A DNA stretch of 64,000 nt from Lachnospiraceae bacterium (GCA_017439675.1 JAFSIQ010000009.1:36497-100496); one strand, 5' to 3'. Positions 25,207 through 34,966 are shown, counted from the first letter of the stretch. The notes: generated from the letters alone by a model not told the origin. A program made the numbers and translations.

Positions 25207-25647
25207 ATGAGTGGTATTTTTAATGCGATGAATGTGTCTGCGTCAGGTATGACTGCACAACGTACTAGAATGGATATTATTGCTCAGAATATCGCTAACG
25301 TGAACACAACTAGAGATGAGAATGGTGATGTGTATCGCAGACAAACAGTGGTATTTCAAGAGAATTCCAATTATACATTTGAAAATTTGTTGAACAACAA
25401 GTTGGATAACTATGATGCTAAGGGTGTTAAGATTGCTGCGATTGTGGAAGATACTAGAGAAGGTGCTATGGCATACGACCCATCTCATCCCGATGCAGAT
25501 GAGAATGGTTATGTAATGTTACCGAATGTGAATACGGTAACAGAGATGACTAATTTAATTGATGCTAGCCGTTCTTATGAAGCGAATGCAACTGCATTTA
25601 ATGCATCAAAGTCTATCGCGATGAAAGGCTTAGAATTATTTCAATAA
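25207..25647 (+). CDS. flgC: flagellar proximal rod protein FlgC
   Basis: 146-aa rod protein with the N-terminal NVSASGMTAQRTRMD and NIANVNTTRDENG motifs and a C-terminal coiled helix ending in ELFQ. It is placed 13 bases after flgB and upstream of fliE, the standard order. Confidence 0.95.
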   Translation: MSGIFNAMNVSASGMTAQRTRMDIIAQNIANVNTTRDENGDVYRRQTVVFQENSNYTFENLLNNKLDNYDAKGVKIAAIVEDTREGAMAYDPSHPDADENGYVMLPNVNTVTEMTNLIDASRSYEANATAFNASKSIAMKGLELFQ

Positions 25648-25680
25648 TTAGTTAGTATGAGATAGAAAGGGTGATTTGAT

Positions 25681-25995
25681 ATGGCAATCAGTGCAATTAG
25701 TGGGTTAGATTCCTATAATACCGTATTTGACATCGGTAGTACGGCTGAGATTACAACGGATAATACGGCTGCTTTTGATAGCTTGTTGAGTTCTGCAATC
25801 GGAATGTACAAGGAAGCGGATGATTTGCAAAATGCTGCAGAGCAAGCTGAGGTAGAGTTTGCACTTGGATATGCAACCAGTACTCATGATTTGGCGATTG
25901 CTCAACAAAAGGCAAATATCTCGTTGCAATACACCGTTAAAGTGACCAATAAGTTTTTAGAGGCTTACAAAGAACTCATGAGCATGCAGATATAG
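25681..25995 (+). CDS. fliE: flagellar hook-basal body protein FliE
   Basis: 104-aa MS ring-rod junction protein. The C-terminal half (HDLAIAQQKANISLQYTVKVTNKFLEAYKELMSMQI region) is the typical FliE helix ending in RM/MQ-like residues. AAAGGGTG serves as ribosome binding site. A 196-base palindromic gap follows before fliF. Confidence 0.92.
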   Translation: MAISAISGLDSYNTVFDIGSTAEITTDNTAAFDSLLSSAIGMYKEADDLQNAAEQAEVEFALGYATSTHDLAIAQQKANISLQYTVKVTNKFLEAYKELMSMQI

Positions 25996-26160
25996 CACGA
26001 ACGCAATTTTCGAAGATATACGACGATTGCTTGCAAGCGTAAGTATATCAAGAAAATTATGTGAGTCTAACGAACAGTGAGCTGAGCAGAGCGAAAGCGA
26101 ACTGCGTTCGTGCGAAAAGTGAGGAACGAACAGTGAGCGAAAGCGAACTGCGTTCGTGTG
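25996..26160. repeat. palindromic repeat element between fliE and fliF
   Basis: CACGAACGCA at 25996-26005 is the exact inverted complement of TGCGTTCGTG at 26103-26112 and again at 26149-26158. Two direct copies starting CGAACAGTGAGC and ending GCGAACTGCGTTCGTG occupy 26071-26112 and 26127-26160. Each copy can fold on itself. It looks like a REP- or MITE-like element inserted within the flagellar operon. Confidence 0.65.
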
Positions 26161-26191
26161 GAAAATATATTTTTTACAATAGAGGTTAAGT

Positions 26192-27808
26192 ATGTTAGAT
26201 AAACTTAAGAGCATTCAGACAAAAATAGTTGAATTTTGGAATCGATTTACAAGCAAGCAAAAGACTCTGATAATTTGTATCACGGCAGCAGTAATTTTTA
26301 TACTGGTGGCGCTTGTTTGGTTGTTGAATCGGACGACCTATGTGCAGTTAGTAACATTTGAGAATACGAAGGATGCGGCTACGGCAAAGGAGATTTTGAC
26401 AGAGGCTGCGCTCGATTTTAAAGTGTCTGCTGACGGATTAACCTTTACAGTTGCAGAGGAAAGTGAGTCTGCAGCAAGATTAGCACTTGGAGAGAACAAT
26501 ATTGCTACAGATTATGATGATTCATGGGAACTTTTATTTGATAATGACATGTCCACTACAGATAGTGAGCGAAAACTGAAGCAAAAGCTTGTCAAACAGA
26601 ATGATTTAACGAAAGAGTTGGAAATGATTGAAGGTGTCAAGCAGGCATCGGTTCAGATTACAATTCCAGATGCTACCAATTCTCTGTTGTCAGATGAAAA
26701 AGAATCTACCGCAAGTGTGTTGTTGGTTACCACGGACGATTTTCAAGAAGAGAGCGTGATTGGTATTGCAAATCACATTGCCGGTTCTTTGGGGAATGAG
26801 ACTACGAATTCAATTCGTATTGTGAATCAAGCGGGGCTTTTGCTGTATGGAGGAGCGGATGAGGAAAACTCAGCAGCTGATATTGCTAGCGAAACGGTGA
26901 AGATTCGTAATCAGGTTACAGCGAATGTCCAGGATCAGGTACGAAGCTTATTCGTGAATTCTGGTGTATATAATGATGCGGAAGTAAAGGCTAATCTGGA
27001 TATTAACTTAGACGAGACACAGATTCAGGATGAGAGACATTACACGGAGGACGAAGAAGAAGATACTGGTCCATTGCTTAAGACCTATACATATAATGCT
27101 TCTAATGTGGATGGCAATGCGGGAATTCCAGGAACGGATTCCAACGATGATGAAATCAATGATTATGAGCTTGTGGATGGATATCTAACGAATGCAAATG
27201 TGGATATTTTAGAACAGGTTTACAGTGAAAGTGTTGAGACTACTATCACAAAGAAAGCAGTTGGTACTGTTAATACAGCAAATTCTTCCGTTGCAGTTGT
27301 GCTCAGTAAGTATGTAATCTATGATGAGGCAACTATGAAGAAAGCAGGACTTTTGAAAGGAACTAATTTCGAAGCATTTCAGGAGGAGAATAACGAACGT
27401 AAATTGTTAGAGGTAGATGAAGAGACATATGCATTGGTGGAAAAGGCAACAGGTATCAGTGTGGATAACATTCAGATTCAAGCATACGAGGTGCCATTGT
27501 TCTATCCGTACGAAGCAAGTGCTTTAGATACTGTGACAAATTACTTACAGTTTATCTTGGCAATTTTGATTGTGGCCTTACTTTGCTTTGTAGTATTCAA
27601 GGGAATGAAGCCGGTGGAGGTTACAGAGTTAGAACCAGAACTTTCAGTTGAAGCATTGCTCGCGACTACTAAGGAGAATCAAAGTCTTGAGGATATTGAA
27701 TTTAGCGAGAAGTCAGCAACGAGACAACAGATTGAACGGTTTGTGGATGAGAATCCGGATGAGGTTGCGCTGTTGCTTCGCAACTGGTTGAATGATGAAT
27801 GGGAGTAG
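26192..27808 (+). CDS. fliF: flagellar MS-ring protein FliF
   Basis: 538-aa integral membrane ring protein. Transmembrane segments lie near residues 24-46 and about 445-468, with the YscJ/FliF ring domains and an acidic insert (DEEEDTG region) between. The cytoplasmic C-terminal tail (about 475-538) binds FliG. Although the gap from fliE is unusually long, AGAGGT and ATG 26192 are well placed. Confidence 0.95.
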   Translation: MLDKLKSIQTKIVEFWNRFTSKQKTLIICITAAVIFILVALVWLLNRTTYVQLVTFENTKDAATAKEILTEAALDFKVSADGLTFTVAEESESAARLALGENNIATDYDDSWELLFDNDMSTTDSERKLKQKLVKQNDLTKELEMIEGVKQASVQITIPDATNSLLSDEKESTASVLLVTTDDFQEESVIGIANHIAGSLGNETTNSIRIVNQAGLLLYGGADEENSAADIASETVKIRNQVTANVQDQVRSLFVNSGVYNDAEVKANLDINLDETQIQDERHYTEDEEEDTGPLLKTYTYNASNVDGNAGIPGTDSNDDEINDYELVDGYLTNANVDILEQVYSESVETTITKKAVGTVNTANSSVAVVLSKYVIYDEATMKKAGLLKGTNFEAFQEENNERKLLEVDEETYALVEKATGISVDNIQIQAYEVPLFYPYEASALDTVTNYLQFILAILIVALLCFVVFKGMKPVEVTELEPELSVEALLATTKENQSLEDIEFSEKSATRQQIERFVDENPDEVALLLRNWLNDEWE

Positions 27809-27835
27809 TTTTCAGATATAGTTGGAGGATGTGTA

Positions 27836-28849
27836 ATGGGAATGTATGATGATGATCTTTCGGGAATACAAAAAGCGGCAATTCTTTTAATTTCCCTTGG
27901 TCCTGAAAAATCGGCTAATATTTTTAAACATTTAAAAGAAGATGAAATAGAATCCCTTACGTTAGAGATTGCGAATACGAGAAGTGTTCCGCCTGATTTG
28001 AAGGAACGTGTGCTAGAGGAATTCTATGAGGTTTGTTTGGCGCAACAGTATATTGCCGAGGGTGGTATTGGCTATGCGAAAGAATTGCTTGATAAAGCCT
28101 TGGGTGAAGAAAAGGCAAAGGATGTTATTGGAAGACTTACAGCATCCTTACAGGTTCGTCCTTTCGAGTTTGTTCGAAAAGCGGATCCTTCCCAGTTGCT
28201 TAATTTTATTCAGGATGAGCATCCACAGACCATTGCCCTCATTTTAGCTTATTTGCCATCAGGACAGGCCGCTGCGGTGGTTGGTGCATTGCCACCAGAG
28301 AAACAGGCAGATGTTGCAAAGCGTATTGCTTTGATGGATCGCACTAGTCCAGATGTGATTAAGGAAGTAGAAAAGGTATTGGAGAAGAAATTGTCCTCTC
28401 TTGTCAACCAGGATTACACTATTGTTGGTGGTGTAGATGCGATTGTATCTATCTTGAATACGGTAGATCGTAGTACAGAGAAGCATATTATGGAAACATT
28501 AGAAATTGAAGAGCCAGAATTAGCGGACGAAATCAGACGCAAGATGTTTGTGTTCGAGGATATTCTCACGTTGGACAATCGTGCTATTCAGACTGTACTT
28601 CGCGAGGTGGACAACAGCGAGCTTGCAATTGCATTAAAGAATGCAAACGAGGATGTGCAAAACTGCATTTTCAACAACTTGTCAAGTCGTCTTGCTACTA
28701 TGATTCGCGAGGATATGGAATACATGGGTCCGGTGCGCTTGAAGGATGTAGAAGAGGCTCAGCAGAAGATTGTAAACATTATTCGAAAGCTGGAGGATAC
28801 TGGAGAGATTGTTATTTCCCGTGGTGGAGGTGACGAGATAATTGTCTAA
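27836..28849 (+). CDS. fliG: flagellar motor switch protein FliG
   Basis: 337-aa rotor protein that transmits stator torque and sits on FliF. N-terminal SGIQKAAILLISLG, the middle EHPQTIALILAYL motif (about residue 126) and the C-terminal charged torque helix region are present. Its 3' end overlaps the start of fliH by 8 bases. Confidence 0.96.
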   Translation: MGMYDDDLSGIQKAAILLISLGPEKSANIFKHLKEDEIESLTLEIANTRSVPPDLKERVLEEFYEVCLAQQYIAEGGIGYAKELLDKALGEEKAKDVIGRLTASLQVRPFEFVRKADPSQLLNFIQDEHPQTIALILAYLPSGQAAAVVGALPPEKQADVAKRIALMDRTSPDVIKEVEKVLEKKLSSLVNQDYTIVGGVDAIVSILNTVDRSTEKHIMETLEIEEPELADEIRRKMFVFEDILTLDNRAIQTVLREVDNSELAIALKNANEDVQNCIFNNLSSRLATMIREDMEYMGPVRLKDVEEAQQKIVNIIRKLEDTGEIVISRGGGDEIIV

Positions 28850-29735
28850 TTTGATTAAGTCCGGTTTTGTGGCATTTTCTCAAAATGACAAACTGGTTAT
28901 CAATGCAAATGAAAACAAAATAATTAAAGCAATTGATTCTATTGCAGAAGAGACTTCTTTTGAACATACGGCAACGGTTGAAGAGGTCTTAGCAGAGGCA
29001 TTGATTATGGATGCGGAATTAGATGGCACTGATTTCGGAAGTGATAATTTGCTTACCATGGACAAGGAACAGTTAGAGAGTCTGACACAGTCGAAAGAGG
29101 AAATGCAACAGGTTGCAGATGAAATCATACAGACAGCGCAAGCAGAAGCAGATGAGATTGTTGGGAAGGCGCATGATGAGGCAGAAAAACTTCGTGGACA
29201 AGCTTACGATGAGGCAGATCAAATTAAAGTAGCTGCCAAGGAAGAGGGCTATCGTGCTGGATATGAAGAAGCAATGGAAGTTGCTAACAGGGAAATCGCA
29301 GAAAAAGAAACCCTGTTAGAGCAGCAGAAGATAGAAATGGAGCAGATGTTTCAGGAAAAAGAGAGAGTTCTTTTGAATGAGACAGAGCATCGGATGGTTG
29401 AGTTGCTTTGTCAATTGATACCAAGCATTACTGGTGTTGTGGTGGAGAACCAGAAGGATGTGTTGCTCTATATGATTAATGCGGCTATGCATGATTTGGA
29501 TAACAGTAAGCATTTTGTAATTAAAGTTTCTCAAGCGGATTATGATGAATTGATGGAACGCAAAGCCGAAATATATGGCGCGCTGAACCCTGCAATTCAC
29601 ATGGAGATTTTCGAAGATGCAAAGCTGTCTCCGATGCAGTGTCTGATTGAAACAGACAACGGTATTGTAGATGTCAGTTTGGATGTACAGTTGGACAACC
29701 TGATAACTGCATTAAAACTTATGATGGTGGAATAG
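28842..29735 (+). CDS. fliH: flagellar assembly protein FliH
   Basis: 297-aa regulator of the export ATPase FliI. It begins MSNLIKSGF from a TTG at 28842 overlapping the end of fliG, with GGAGGTG 9 bases before. A long charged coiled-coil (about residues 75-180) precedes the conserved C-terminal FliH domain. The stop is immediately followed by the fliI GTG. Confidence 0.9.
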   Translation: MSNLIKSGFVAFSQNDKLVINANENKIIKAIDSIAEETSFEHTATVEEVLAEALIMDAELDGTDFGSDNLLTMDKEQLESLTQSKEEMQQVADEIIQTAQAEADEIVGKAHDEAEKLRGQAYDEADQIKVAAKEEGYRAGYEEAMEVANREIAEKETLLEQQKIEMEQMFQEKERVLLNETEHRMVELLCQLIPSITGVVVENQKDVLLYMINAAMHDLDNSKHFVIKVSQADYDELMERKAEIYGALNPAIHMEIFEDAKLSPMQCLIETDNGIVDVSLDVQLDNLITALKLMMVE

Positions 29736-31058
29736 GTGATTTCATTGAATATTGATTATGAACCTTATTTTTCCCTTGTAAATCGTTCGTATGTAAGGGA
29801 ATTGGGAAAGGTAGCAAAAGTAGTAGGACTTACTGTGGAATCGGTAGGTCCTACATGTAAATTAAATGATTTATGTATGATAACATCCAAGGATGGTTCT
29901 CAATCGGTTATGGCAGAAGTGGTTGGCTTTCGTGATAACCGAGTTTTGTTGATGCCTTTTGACAGTGTAGAAGGGATTGGTCTTGGTGCTGTCGTGGAAA
30001 ACACAAAGGAACCGTTAAAGGTTCCTGTTGGTGAAGCACTACTAGGACGCTCCTTAGATGGTCTTGGAAGACCTATGGATGGACAGGAATTACATTTGGC
30101 AGAGTCATATCCTATCGAGGCCCCACCACCGGATGCATTAAAACGTAAAATGATATCTGAGCCACTATGTCTCGGTGTGAAGGCAGTGGATGGTATGCTT
30201 ACGGTTGGAAAGGGACAAAGAATTGGTATTTTTGCCGGTTCGGGTGTTGGTAAATCTACTCTGATGGGCATGTTTGCTCGCAACACAAAGGCAGATATCA
30301 ATGTGATTGCACTCATTGGTGAGCGTGGTCGAGAGGTTCGGGAGTTTATAGAAAATGACTTGGGTGAAGAAGGTTTGAAGCGTTCTGTGGTTGTGATTGC
30401 AACATCGGACAAACCGGCACTTATTCGTAATAAAGCTGCCAAGACAGCGACAGCAATTGCAGAATATTTCAGAGATCAGGGAAAAGATGTTCTTCTGATG
30501 ATGGATAACATGACTCGTTTTTGTATGGCACAAAGAGAGATTGGTTTGGCTTCCGGTGAACCGCCAGTAACCCGTGGTTACCCACCGTCAGTGTACTCGG
30601 AATTGCCCAAAGTATTAGAGAGAGCTGGTAATTCAGAAAAGGGTTCTATTACAGGTTTGTACGCGGTTTTAGTTGATGGTGATGATTTCAATGAACCGAT
30701 TTCTGATACTGCTCGTGGTATTTTAGATGGACATATTATGTTGTCGAGAAAGTTGGGACATAAGAATCACTATCCGGCAATTGATGTGTTGCAGAGTATT
30801 TCGCGTTGTATGAGTGGTATCGCGACCAAAGAGCACAAAGCAGTTGCAGGAAAGCTTAAGACTGTTTTGGCTACATACAATGAAGCAGAGGATTTGATTA
30901 ACATAGGTGCATATAAAGCAGGGTCAAATCCAGACATTGACTATGCGATATCTAAGATTCGTCAGGTAAATGATTATTTGAGACAGGATACTCACACCAA
31001 ATATGCCTTTGAAGATGAAGTGAAGATGTTAGAAGAGATATTTGCGGAAGGTGTATAG
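29736..31058 (+). CDS. fliI: flagellum-specific export ATPase FliI
   Basis: 440-aa AAA ATPase related to F1-beta, powering type III flagellar export. Walker A GSGVGKST is near residue 169, Walker B LLMMDNMTRF near 250, and the family motif PPSVYSELPKVLERAG near 284. The start is GTG 29736 directly after the fliH stop; TTG 29745 is an alternative with better AGGTGA spacing. Confidence 0.96.
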   Translation: MISLNIDYEPYFSLVNRSYVRELGKVAKVVGLTVESVGPTCKLNDLCMITSKDGSQSVMAEVVGFRDNRVLLMPFDSVEGIGLGAVVENTKEPLKVPVGEALLGRSLDGLGRPMDGQELHLAESYPIEAPPPDALKRKMISEPLCLGVKAVDGMLTVGKGQRIGIFAGSGVGKSTLMGMFARNTKADINVIALIGERGREVREFIENDLGEEGLKRSVVVIATSDKPALIRNKAAKTATAIAEYFRDQGKDVLLMMDNMTRFCMAQREIGLASGEPPVTRGYPPSVYSELPKVLERAGNSEKGSITGLYAVLVDGDDFNEPISDTARGILDGHIMLSRKLGHKNHYPAIDVLQSISRCMSGIATKEHKAVAGKLKTVLATYNEAEDLINIGAYKAGSNPDIDYAISKIRQVNDYLRQDTHTKYAFEDEVKMLEEIFAEGV

Positions 31059-31116
31059 AAATTTTTCGTTGTGCTTTTGTAAGCTTATAAGGAAGAATAG
31101 ATAAGGATGATAGATT

Positions 31117-31575
31117 GTGGCAAAGTTTATTTATCGCATGCAAAATATTTTAGATATCAAGTATAAGTTAGAAGAGCAGGCGAAGCAGGAGTACATGGAA
31201 GTTCGTGCTCGCTTAAATGATGCGCTGGCACAGATGGAACGTTTAGAACAACGAAAGACCGCTTATATGCAGCAATATATGGAATTAGTTTCTAAAAAGT
31301 TAGATGTTTTGGAGATTGAAGAATGTAAGAATGCCATTATACTAATGGACGATTACATTTGGAATCAAAAGAACGTGGTGGAGCGTATTGAGAGAGAATT
31401 AGAACTTGCTGCTCAGAAAATGAATGTGGCAATGCAGGAGCGTAAGATTCATGAAAAACTTAAAGAAAACCGGTTTGAAGAGTTTTTGCAGGAATTAAAT
31501 CAGGAAGAAATGAAGGAGATTGACCAGTTGGTCAGCTATCAATATAACAATCAACAGACGGAACAGGAGGAATAG
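31117..31575 (+). CDS. fliJ: flagellar export chaperone FliJ
   Basis: 152-aa, almost wholly coiled-coil protein (for example MQNILDIKYKLEEQAKQEY). FliJ resembles the F1-gamma stalk, works with FliI/FlhA and escorts hook and filament chaperones. GTG start at 31117 with AAGGAT upstream. Family assignment relies on length, coiled coil and position after fliI. Confidence 0.88.
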   Translation: MAKFIYRMQNILDIKYKLEEQAKQEYMEVRARLNDALAQMERLEQRKTAYMQQYMELVSKKLDVLEIEECKNAIILMDDYIWNQKNVVERIERELELAAQKMNVAMQERKIHEKLKENRFEEFLQELNQEEMKEIDQLVSYQYNNQQTEQEE

Positions 31576-31580
31576 GTCTT

Positions 31581-32351
31581 ATGGCAAAGAAGGATAAACT
31601 TGACCGCATAGATATTGATAAAGACGGGGAAGGTATTGGAAGCAAGTTGCTTTCGGCATTTTTTGTGTTTTTAATTATTTTCGTATGGCTTATCATTTTG
31701 ATTGCCTTAATCAAGTTTGATGTGGGTGGTTTTGGCAGTTCTGTATTGCGCCCTATTCTCAAAGATGTTCCTGTGGTGAATAAGATTTTGCCAGAACCTA
31801 CTGAAGAGGAATTGTTAGCAGAGGCGGAGGCAGAAGGAGAAGATAATCAAATTGCGACGCTTTCCCAGGCTAAGGAGATGATTGCACAACTAGAGGCAGA
31901 GGCGGAGAACTTGTCTGGAAACAACAAGGAATTAAAGGAAAAAATTGCGGATTTGGAAAAGCAGGTCGAGCGTTTAAAGGTGTTTGAAGAGGCACAAAAC
32001 GAATTTCAATTACAAAAAGAAGAATTTTATAACGAAATAGTCTATGGAGAAAACGCTCCAGATGCCGATACATATATTGAGTGGTATGAGAGTATTGATG
32101 AAGCACACGCGGAATCCATATACAGACAGCTCCTATTAAACCAATCCGCAGATGACGAAATTAAAGAACTAGCAAAGACTTACGAGAACATGAAGGCGTC
32201 AGATGCAGCGGAAGTATTAGAGCTAATGAGTGATGATTTGGATACAGTGACTGAGATACTAAAGGCAATGAAAGTTGACAGTAGAGCGAAGATTATGAAT
32301 GAGATGGATCCTGCTTTTGCTGCTAATATTACGAAGAAATTGATGCCTTAA
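31581..32351 (+). CDS. MotE/YlxF-like flagellar operon protein
   Basis: 256-aa protein with a short charged N-terminus, one membrane helix (about residues 20-45), an acidic coiled coil (about 70-140) and a C-terminal MgtE_N-like domain (DAAEVLELM, ILKAMKVDSRAKIMNEMDP). This architecture matches YlxF/MotE-type proteins located between fliJ and fliK in Firmicutes. MotE is reported as a chaperone for stator MotC in rhizobia; in Firmicutes the role is unclear. Confidence 0.82.
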   Translation: MAKKDKLDRIDIDKDGEGIGSKLLSAFFVFLIIFVWLIILIALIKFDVGGFGSSVLRPILKDVPVVNKILPEPTEEELLAEAEAEGEDNQIATLSQAKEMIAQLEAEAENLSGNNKELKEKIADLEKQVERLKVFEEAQNEFQLQKEEFYNEIVYGENAPDADTYIEWYESIDEAHAESIYRQLLLNQSADDEIKELAKTYENMKASDAAEVLELMSDDLDTVTEILKAMKVDSRAKIMNEMDPAFAANITKKLMP

Positions 32352-32381
32352 CCACGATTTTATATGGAAAGGAGGCAGAGT

Positions 32382-33926
32382 ATGCAGGTAAATCAGAATG
32401 TAAATGCAGCCAATTTTTTGTTGGTGAGTAGTCAGGCATGTAATCCATCTGAGATAAAAACAGATGCAAAAAGCCAGACGGATTTTGCCGGTTATTTACA
32501 GGATGCCAGTATGAATCAGAATTCTATCAAGGTTTCAAAGGTGCAAAATGATTCCGAAATCGTAACAGGAACTTCTGCATCACAAAACAAGGATAAGGAT
32601 TACTCAAAAGAAGATGCTGTTGCTACAAAAGCAACAGAAATCAGTAAGAAGAGTGAGAATGATTCATCTGAAGTAAAAGAAACGATGGATAAAGGTAACA
32701 AAACAGAGACCAAGGATGCTGCAGAAACCAAAAAGACAACCGACGAGGGGAGCGGCAACGTGGAGGAAGCAGACGCTGTAGCAACAACTGAGGAGATGGA
32801 GGATGCTATTTCGGTTGCAGAGGTTCTCGGTAAATTGGAAGGATTGTCAGAGGAAGAGCTAGAAGGTGTTTTGGAAACGGTCAGCAATTTGTTACAGAGT
32901 GTGATGGAACAGTTTAATCTCACCTTTGATGAGTTGTCAGCTAAGTTGGAAGAGTTTGGTATGGAAGTAACGGACTTGTTGAACCCAGAAGGCCTGAAAT
33001 CCTTTTTCTTGCAGATGAATAATGCAGAGGTGTCCGATTTGTTGGTCGATGAAGAATTGAATATGCAGTTACAATCCTTTATGGACAGTGTCAGTGAACC
33101 ATTAGGTGAGTTGCAGGTAAAGGTTTCAGATATGGAAACATTTATTGCAGATGAAAAGATTCAGAGTTTGATTAACGATTACATGGCATTTGACGATGTT
33201 GTAGAAGAAAAGCAGCTTGTGACCAATACAAAGGAATTGGAGATGGTTATGACAGAGGATGAGCCAGAAGTGATTGTGGATAATCAACGTTTGTCGGATA
33301 AAAATCTAGCAAATAATTCCGATGAGAGTCAACACTCTAACAAACAATCAACACAGATGAAATCTCAAGAATCCGTGGTAATGGAATCGACTGCTAATAA
33401 ACAACCTACGTTTGAAAATCCAATCTTACAGGGAATTCAAAATGCGATGAATCAAGTAGAAGGTGCGATTGTATCAGAACAACCAGTTCAGCAGACGGAT
33501 GTACTGCGTCAGGTTGTAGAGCAGGTGCGTTTGAATATGAATCAGCAGACGACATCGTTAGAGCTTCAATTATATCCTGAACATTTAGGTAGAATTCAGA
33601 TTAACGTAGTTTCGAAAGAAGGTGTTATGACAGCAAGCATTGTTGCGGAAACAGAGGCTGCGAAGCAGGCAATTGAAGCAGGACTTCTTAACTTGAAGGA
33701 AGCAATGGAGCAGCACGACCTCAAGATAGAGGCAATCGAGGTTATGGTTTCTACAACTGGTTTTGAAAAAGGTGATGAACAACAAAGTTCTTTCGAGGAA
33801 AATCAAACTTCTAACAGTAGAAGGAAAATCAACTTATCTGAATTGAATGACGACGTTCCGGTAGAAGATGAAGCGGAGATTGAAAGAATGAAGGCAACAG
33901 GAAGTAGTGTCAGTTATATGGCATAA
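32382..33926 (+). CDS. fliK: flagellar hook-length control protein FliK
   Basis: 514-aa, largely disordered Ser/Thr/Lys/Glu-rich N-terminal region (about residues 40-140) and a conserved C-terminal Flg_hook domain (LELQLYPEHLGRIQINV near 390, then AIVAETEAAKQAIEAG-like helix). FliK measures hook length and switches export specificity. An upstream in-frame ATG at 32364 is ignored because AAGGAGG at 32369-32375 fits ATG 32382. Confidence 0.9.
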   Translation: MQVNQNVNAANFLLVSSQACNPSEIKTDAKSQTDFAGYLQDASMNQNSIKVSKVQNDSEIVTGTSASQNKDKDYSKEDAVATKATEISKKSENDSSEVKETMDKGNKTETKDAAETKKTTDEGSGNVEEADAVATTEEMEDAISVAEVLGKLEGLSEEELEGVLETVSNLLQSVMEQFNLTFDELSAKLEEFGMEVTDLLNPEGLKSFFLQMNNAEVSDLLVDEELNMQLQSFMDSVSEPLGELQVKVSDMETFIADEKIQSLINDYMAFDDVVEEKQLVTNTKELEMVMTEDEPEVIVDNQRLSDKNLANNSDESQHSNKQSTQMKSQESVVMESTANKQPTFENPILQGIQNAMNQVEGAIVSEQPVQQTDVLRQVVEQVRLNMNQQTTSLELQLYPEHLGRIQINVVSKEGVMTASIVAETEAAKQAIEAGLLNLKEAMEQHDLKIEAIEVMVSTTGFEKGDEQQSSFEENQTSNSRRKINLSELNDDVPVEDEAEIERMKATGSSVSYMA

Positions 33927-33930
33927 TAGG

Positions 33931-33958
33931 TTAACTTTTTATAAAAGAATACCGATAA
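33931..33958 (+). promoter_or_regulatory. possible sigma-D (sigma-28) promoter before flgD
   Basis: A TTAAC at 33931-33935 and CCGATAA at 33952-33958 are separated by 16 bases, close to the Bacillus SigD pattern TAAA-N14-16-CCGATAT. The SigD-family factor is encoded later in the same block. Confidence 0.35.
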
Positions 33959-33986
33959 CATAATTAGTGAAAAGGAGGTAGATAGT

Positions 33987-34538
33987 ATGGCAGTTACAGG
34001 AATTGATACTTCAGCGGTTACGCAGACAACTGCAACCAAGGAAAATTCATCAAACAATTCTCTTGACAAGGATGCATTTTTACAATTACTTGTAGCACAG
34101 ATGCAGTATCAGGATCCATTGCAGCCAACTAGCAATACAGAGTACATGTCTCAATTGGCACAGTTCTCTACGGTGGAAGAATTACAGAACTTAGACACTA
34201 GCTTTGGTAATAGTCAAGCGATGAATTTAACTGGACAGTATGTGATTTTAAATGTTCCAGATGCAGCAGGTAACATCAATCAGATAAGCGGTTTGGTAGA
34301 CTATGTGACATTAAGTGAAGGTAAGACATATTTCCATATTGGAGATGACTATTATCCATCGGAATATCTTGACTCTGTGGTAAGTCTTGATTACTTAGAG
34401 CATTTAGTGACAAGCGGAGCGCAGACAGGCAACAATACAGCTACAGATGGTGATGTGACAGGTTCTGGTGAAACAACGCAGGGAAATGCTTCGAGCGAAG
34501 AAAATACAGGTAGTACAGAAGGAACTGAAGAGGCTTAA
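33987..34538 (+). CDS. flgD: flagellar hook assembly scaffold FlgD
   Basis: 183-aa hook cap. The signature stretch LDKDAFLQLLVAQMQ, QDPLQPTSNTEYMSQLAQF and TVEELQNL lies in residues 25-72. A short beta domain follows and the C-terminus is a low-complexity Thr/Gly/Ser/Glu tail (about 145-183) instead of the longer FlgD tudor/Fn domains of proteobacteria. AAAAGGAGGT precedes ATG. Confidence 0.93.
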   Translation: MAVTGIDTSAVTQTTATKENSSNNSLDKDAFLQLLVAQMQYQDPLQPTSNTEYMSQLAQFSTVEELQNLDTSFGNSQAMNLTGQYVILNVPDAAGNINQISGLVDYVTLSEGKTYFHIGDDYYPSEYLDSVVSLDYLEHLVTSGAQTGNNTATDGDVTGSGETTQGNASSEENTGSTEGTEEA

Positions 34539-34561
34539 CCTTAAGGAAAAGGGGCGATTGT

Positions 34562-34966
34562 ATGGAACGTTTAAGGGGTTCATTTTTATCTATTGACCAG
34601 ATGGCAGACGCCTATATGCAAAGTAGTCACAAAGTTGGTCACAAGGAGCAGGTGAATGAGCAAGGACTTTCCTTCCAGCAGATTCTAGAGCAGACAAATG
34701 ACAAGCAGACAAATAATGTAACATTTTCGAAACATGCCAATGAAAGACTTTCTAGCCGCAATATTAGCTTAGATGCAAATCAAATGGAACGTCTTAACAA
34801 GGGAATTATGCAGGCGAAGGAAAAAAGCATTAACGAATCGTTGGTAATGATGGACAATATCGCATTTATTGTGAATGTTAAGAATAACACAGTAGTTACG
34901 GCGATGGATCAGACAACCAATGATAGCAACATTTTTACAAATATTGATGGAGCAGTAATTGTATAG
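34562..34966 (+). CDS. TIGR02530-like flagellar operon protein
   Basis: 134-aa protein with the conserved core FSKHANERLSSRNI, MERLNKGIMQAKEK and NNTVVTAMD found in the TIGR02530 flagellar operon family between flgD and flgE. The molecular function is not established; hook assembly is suspected from position. N-terminal third is poorly conserved and Gln-rich. Confidence 0.85.
   Translation: MERLRGSFLSIDQMADAYMQSSHKVGHKEQVNEQGLSFQQILEQTNDKQTNNVTFSKHANERLSSRNISLDANQMERLNKGIMQAKEKSINESLVMMDNIAFIVNVKNNTVVTAMDQTTNDSNIFTNIDGAVIV

Noticed and set aside
29900-30442. 180-aa - strand ORF opposite fliI
   Set aside because: Antisense to a highly conserved ATPase; Ser/Pro-rich composition typical of shadow frames.
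32600-32923. Ser-rich - strand ORF opposite fliK
   Set aside because: Mirrors the low-complexity Glu/Thr/Lys region of FliK.
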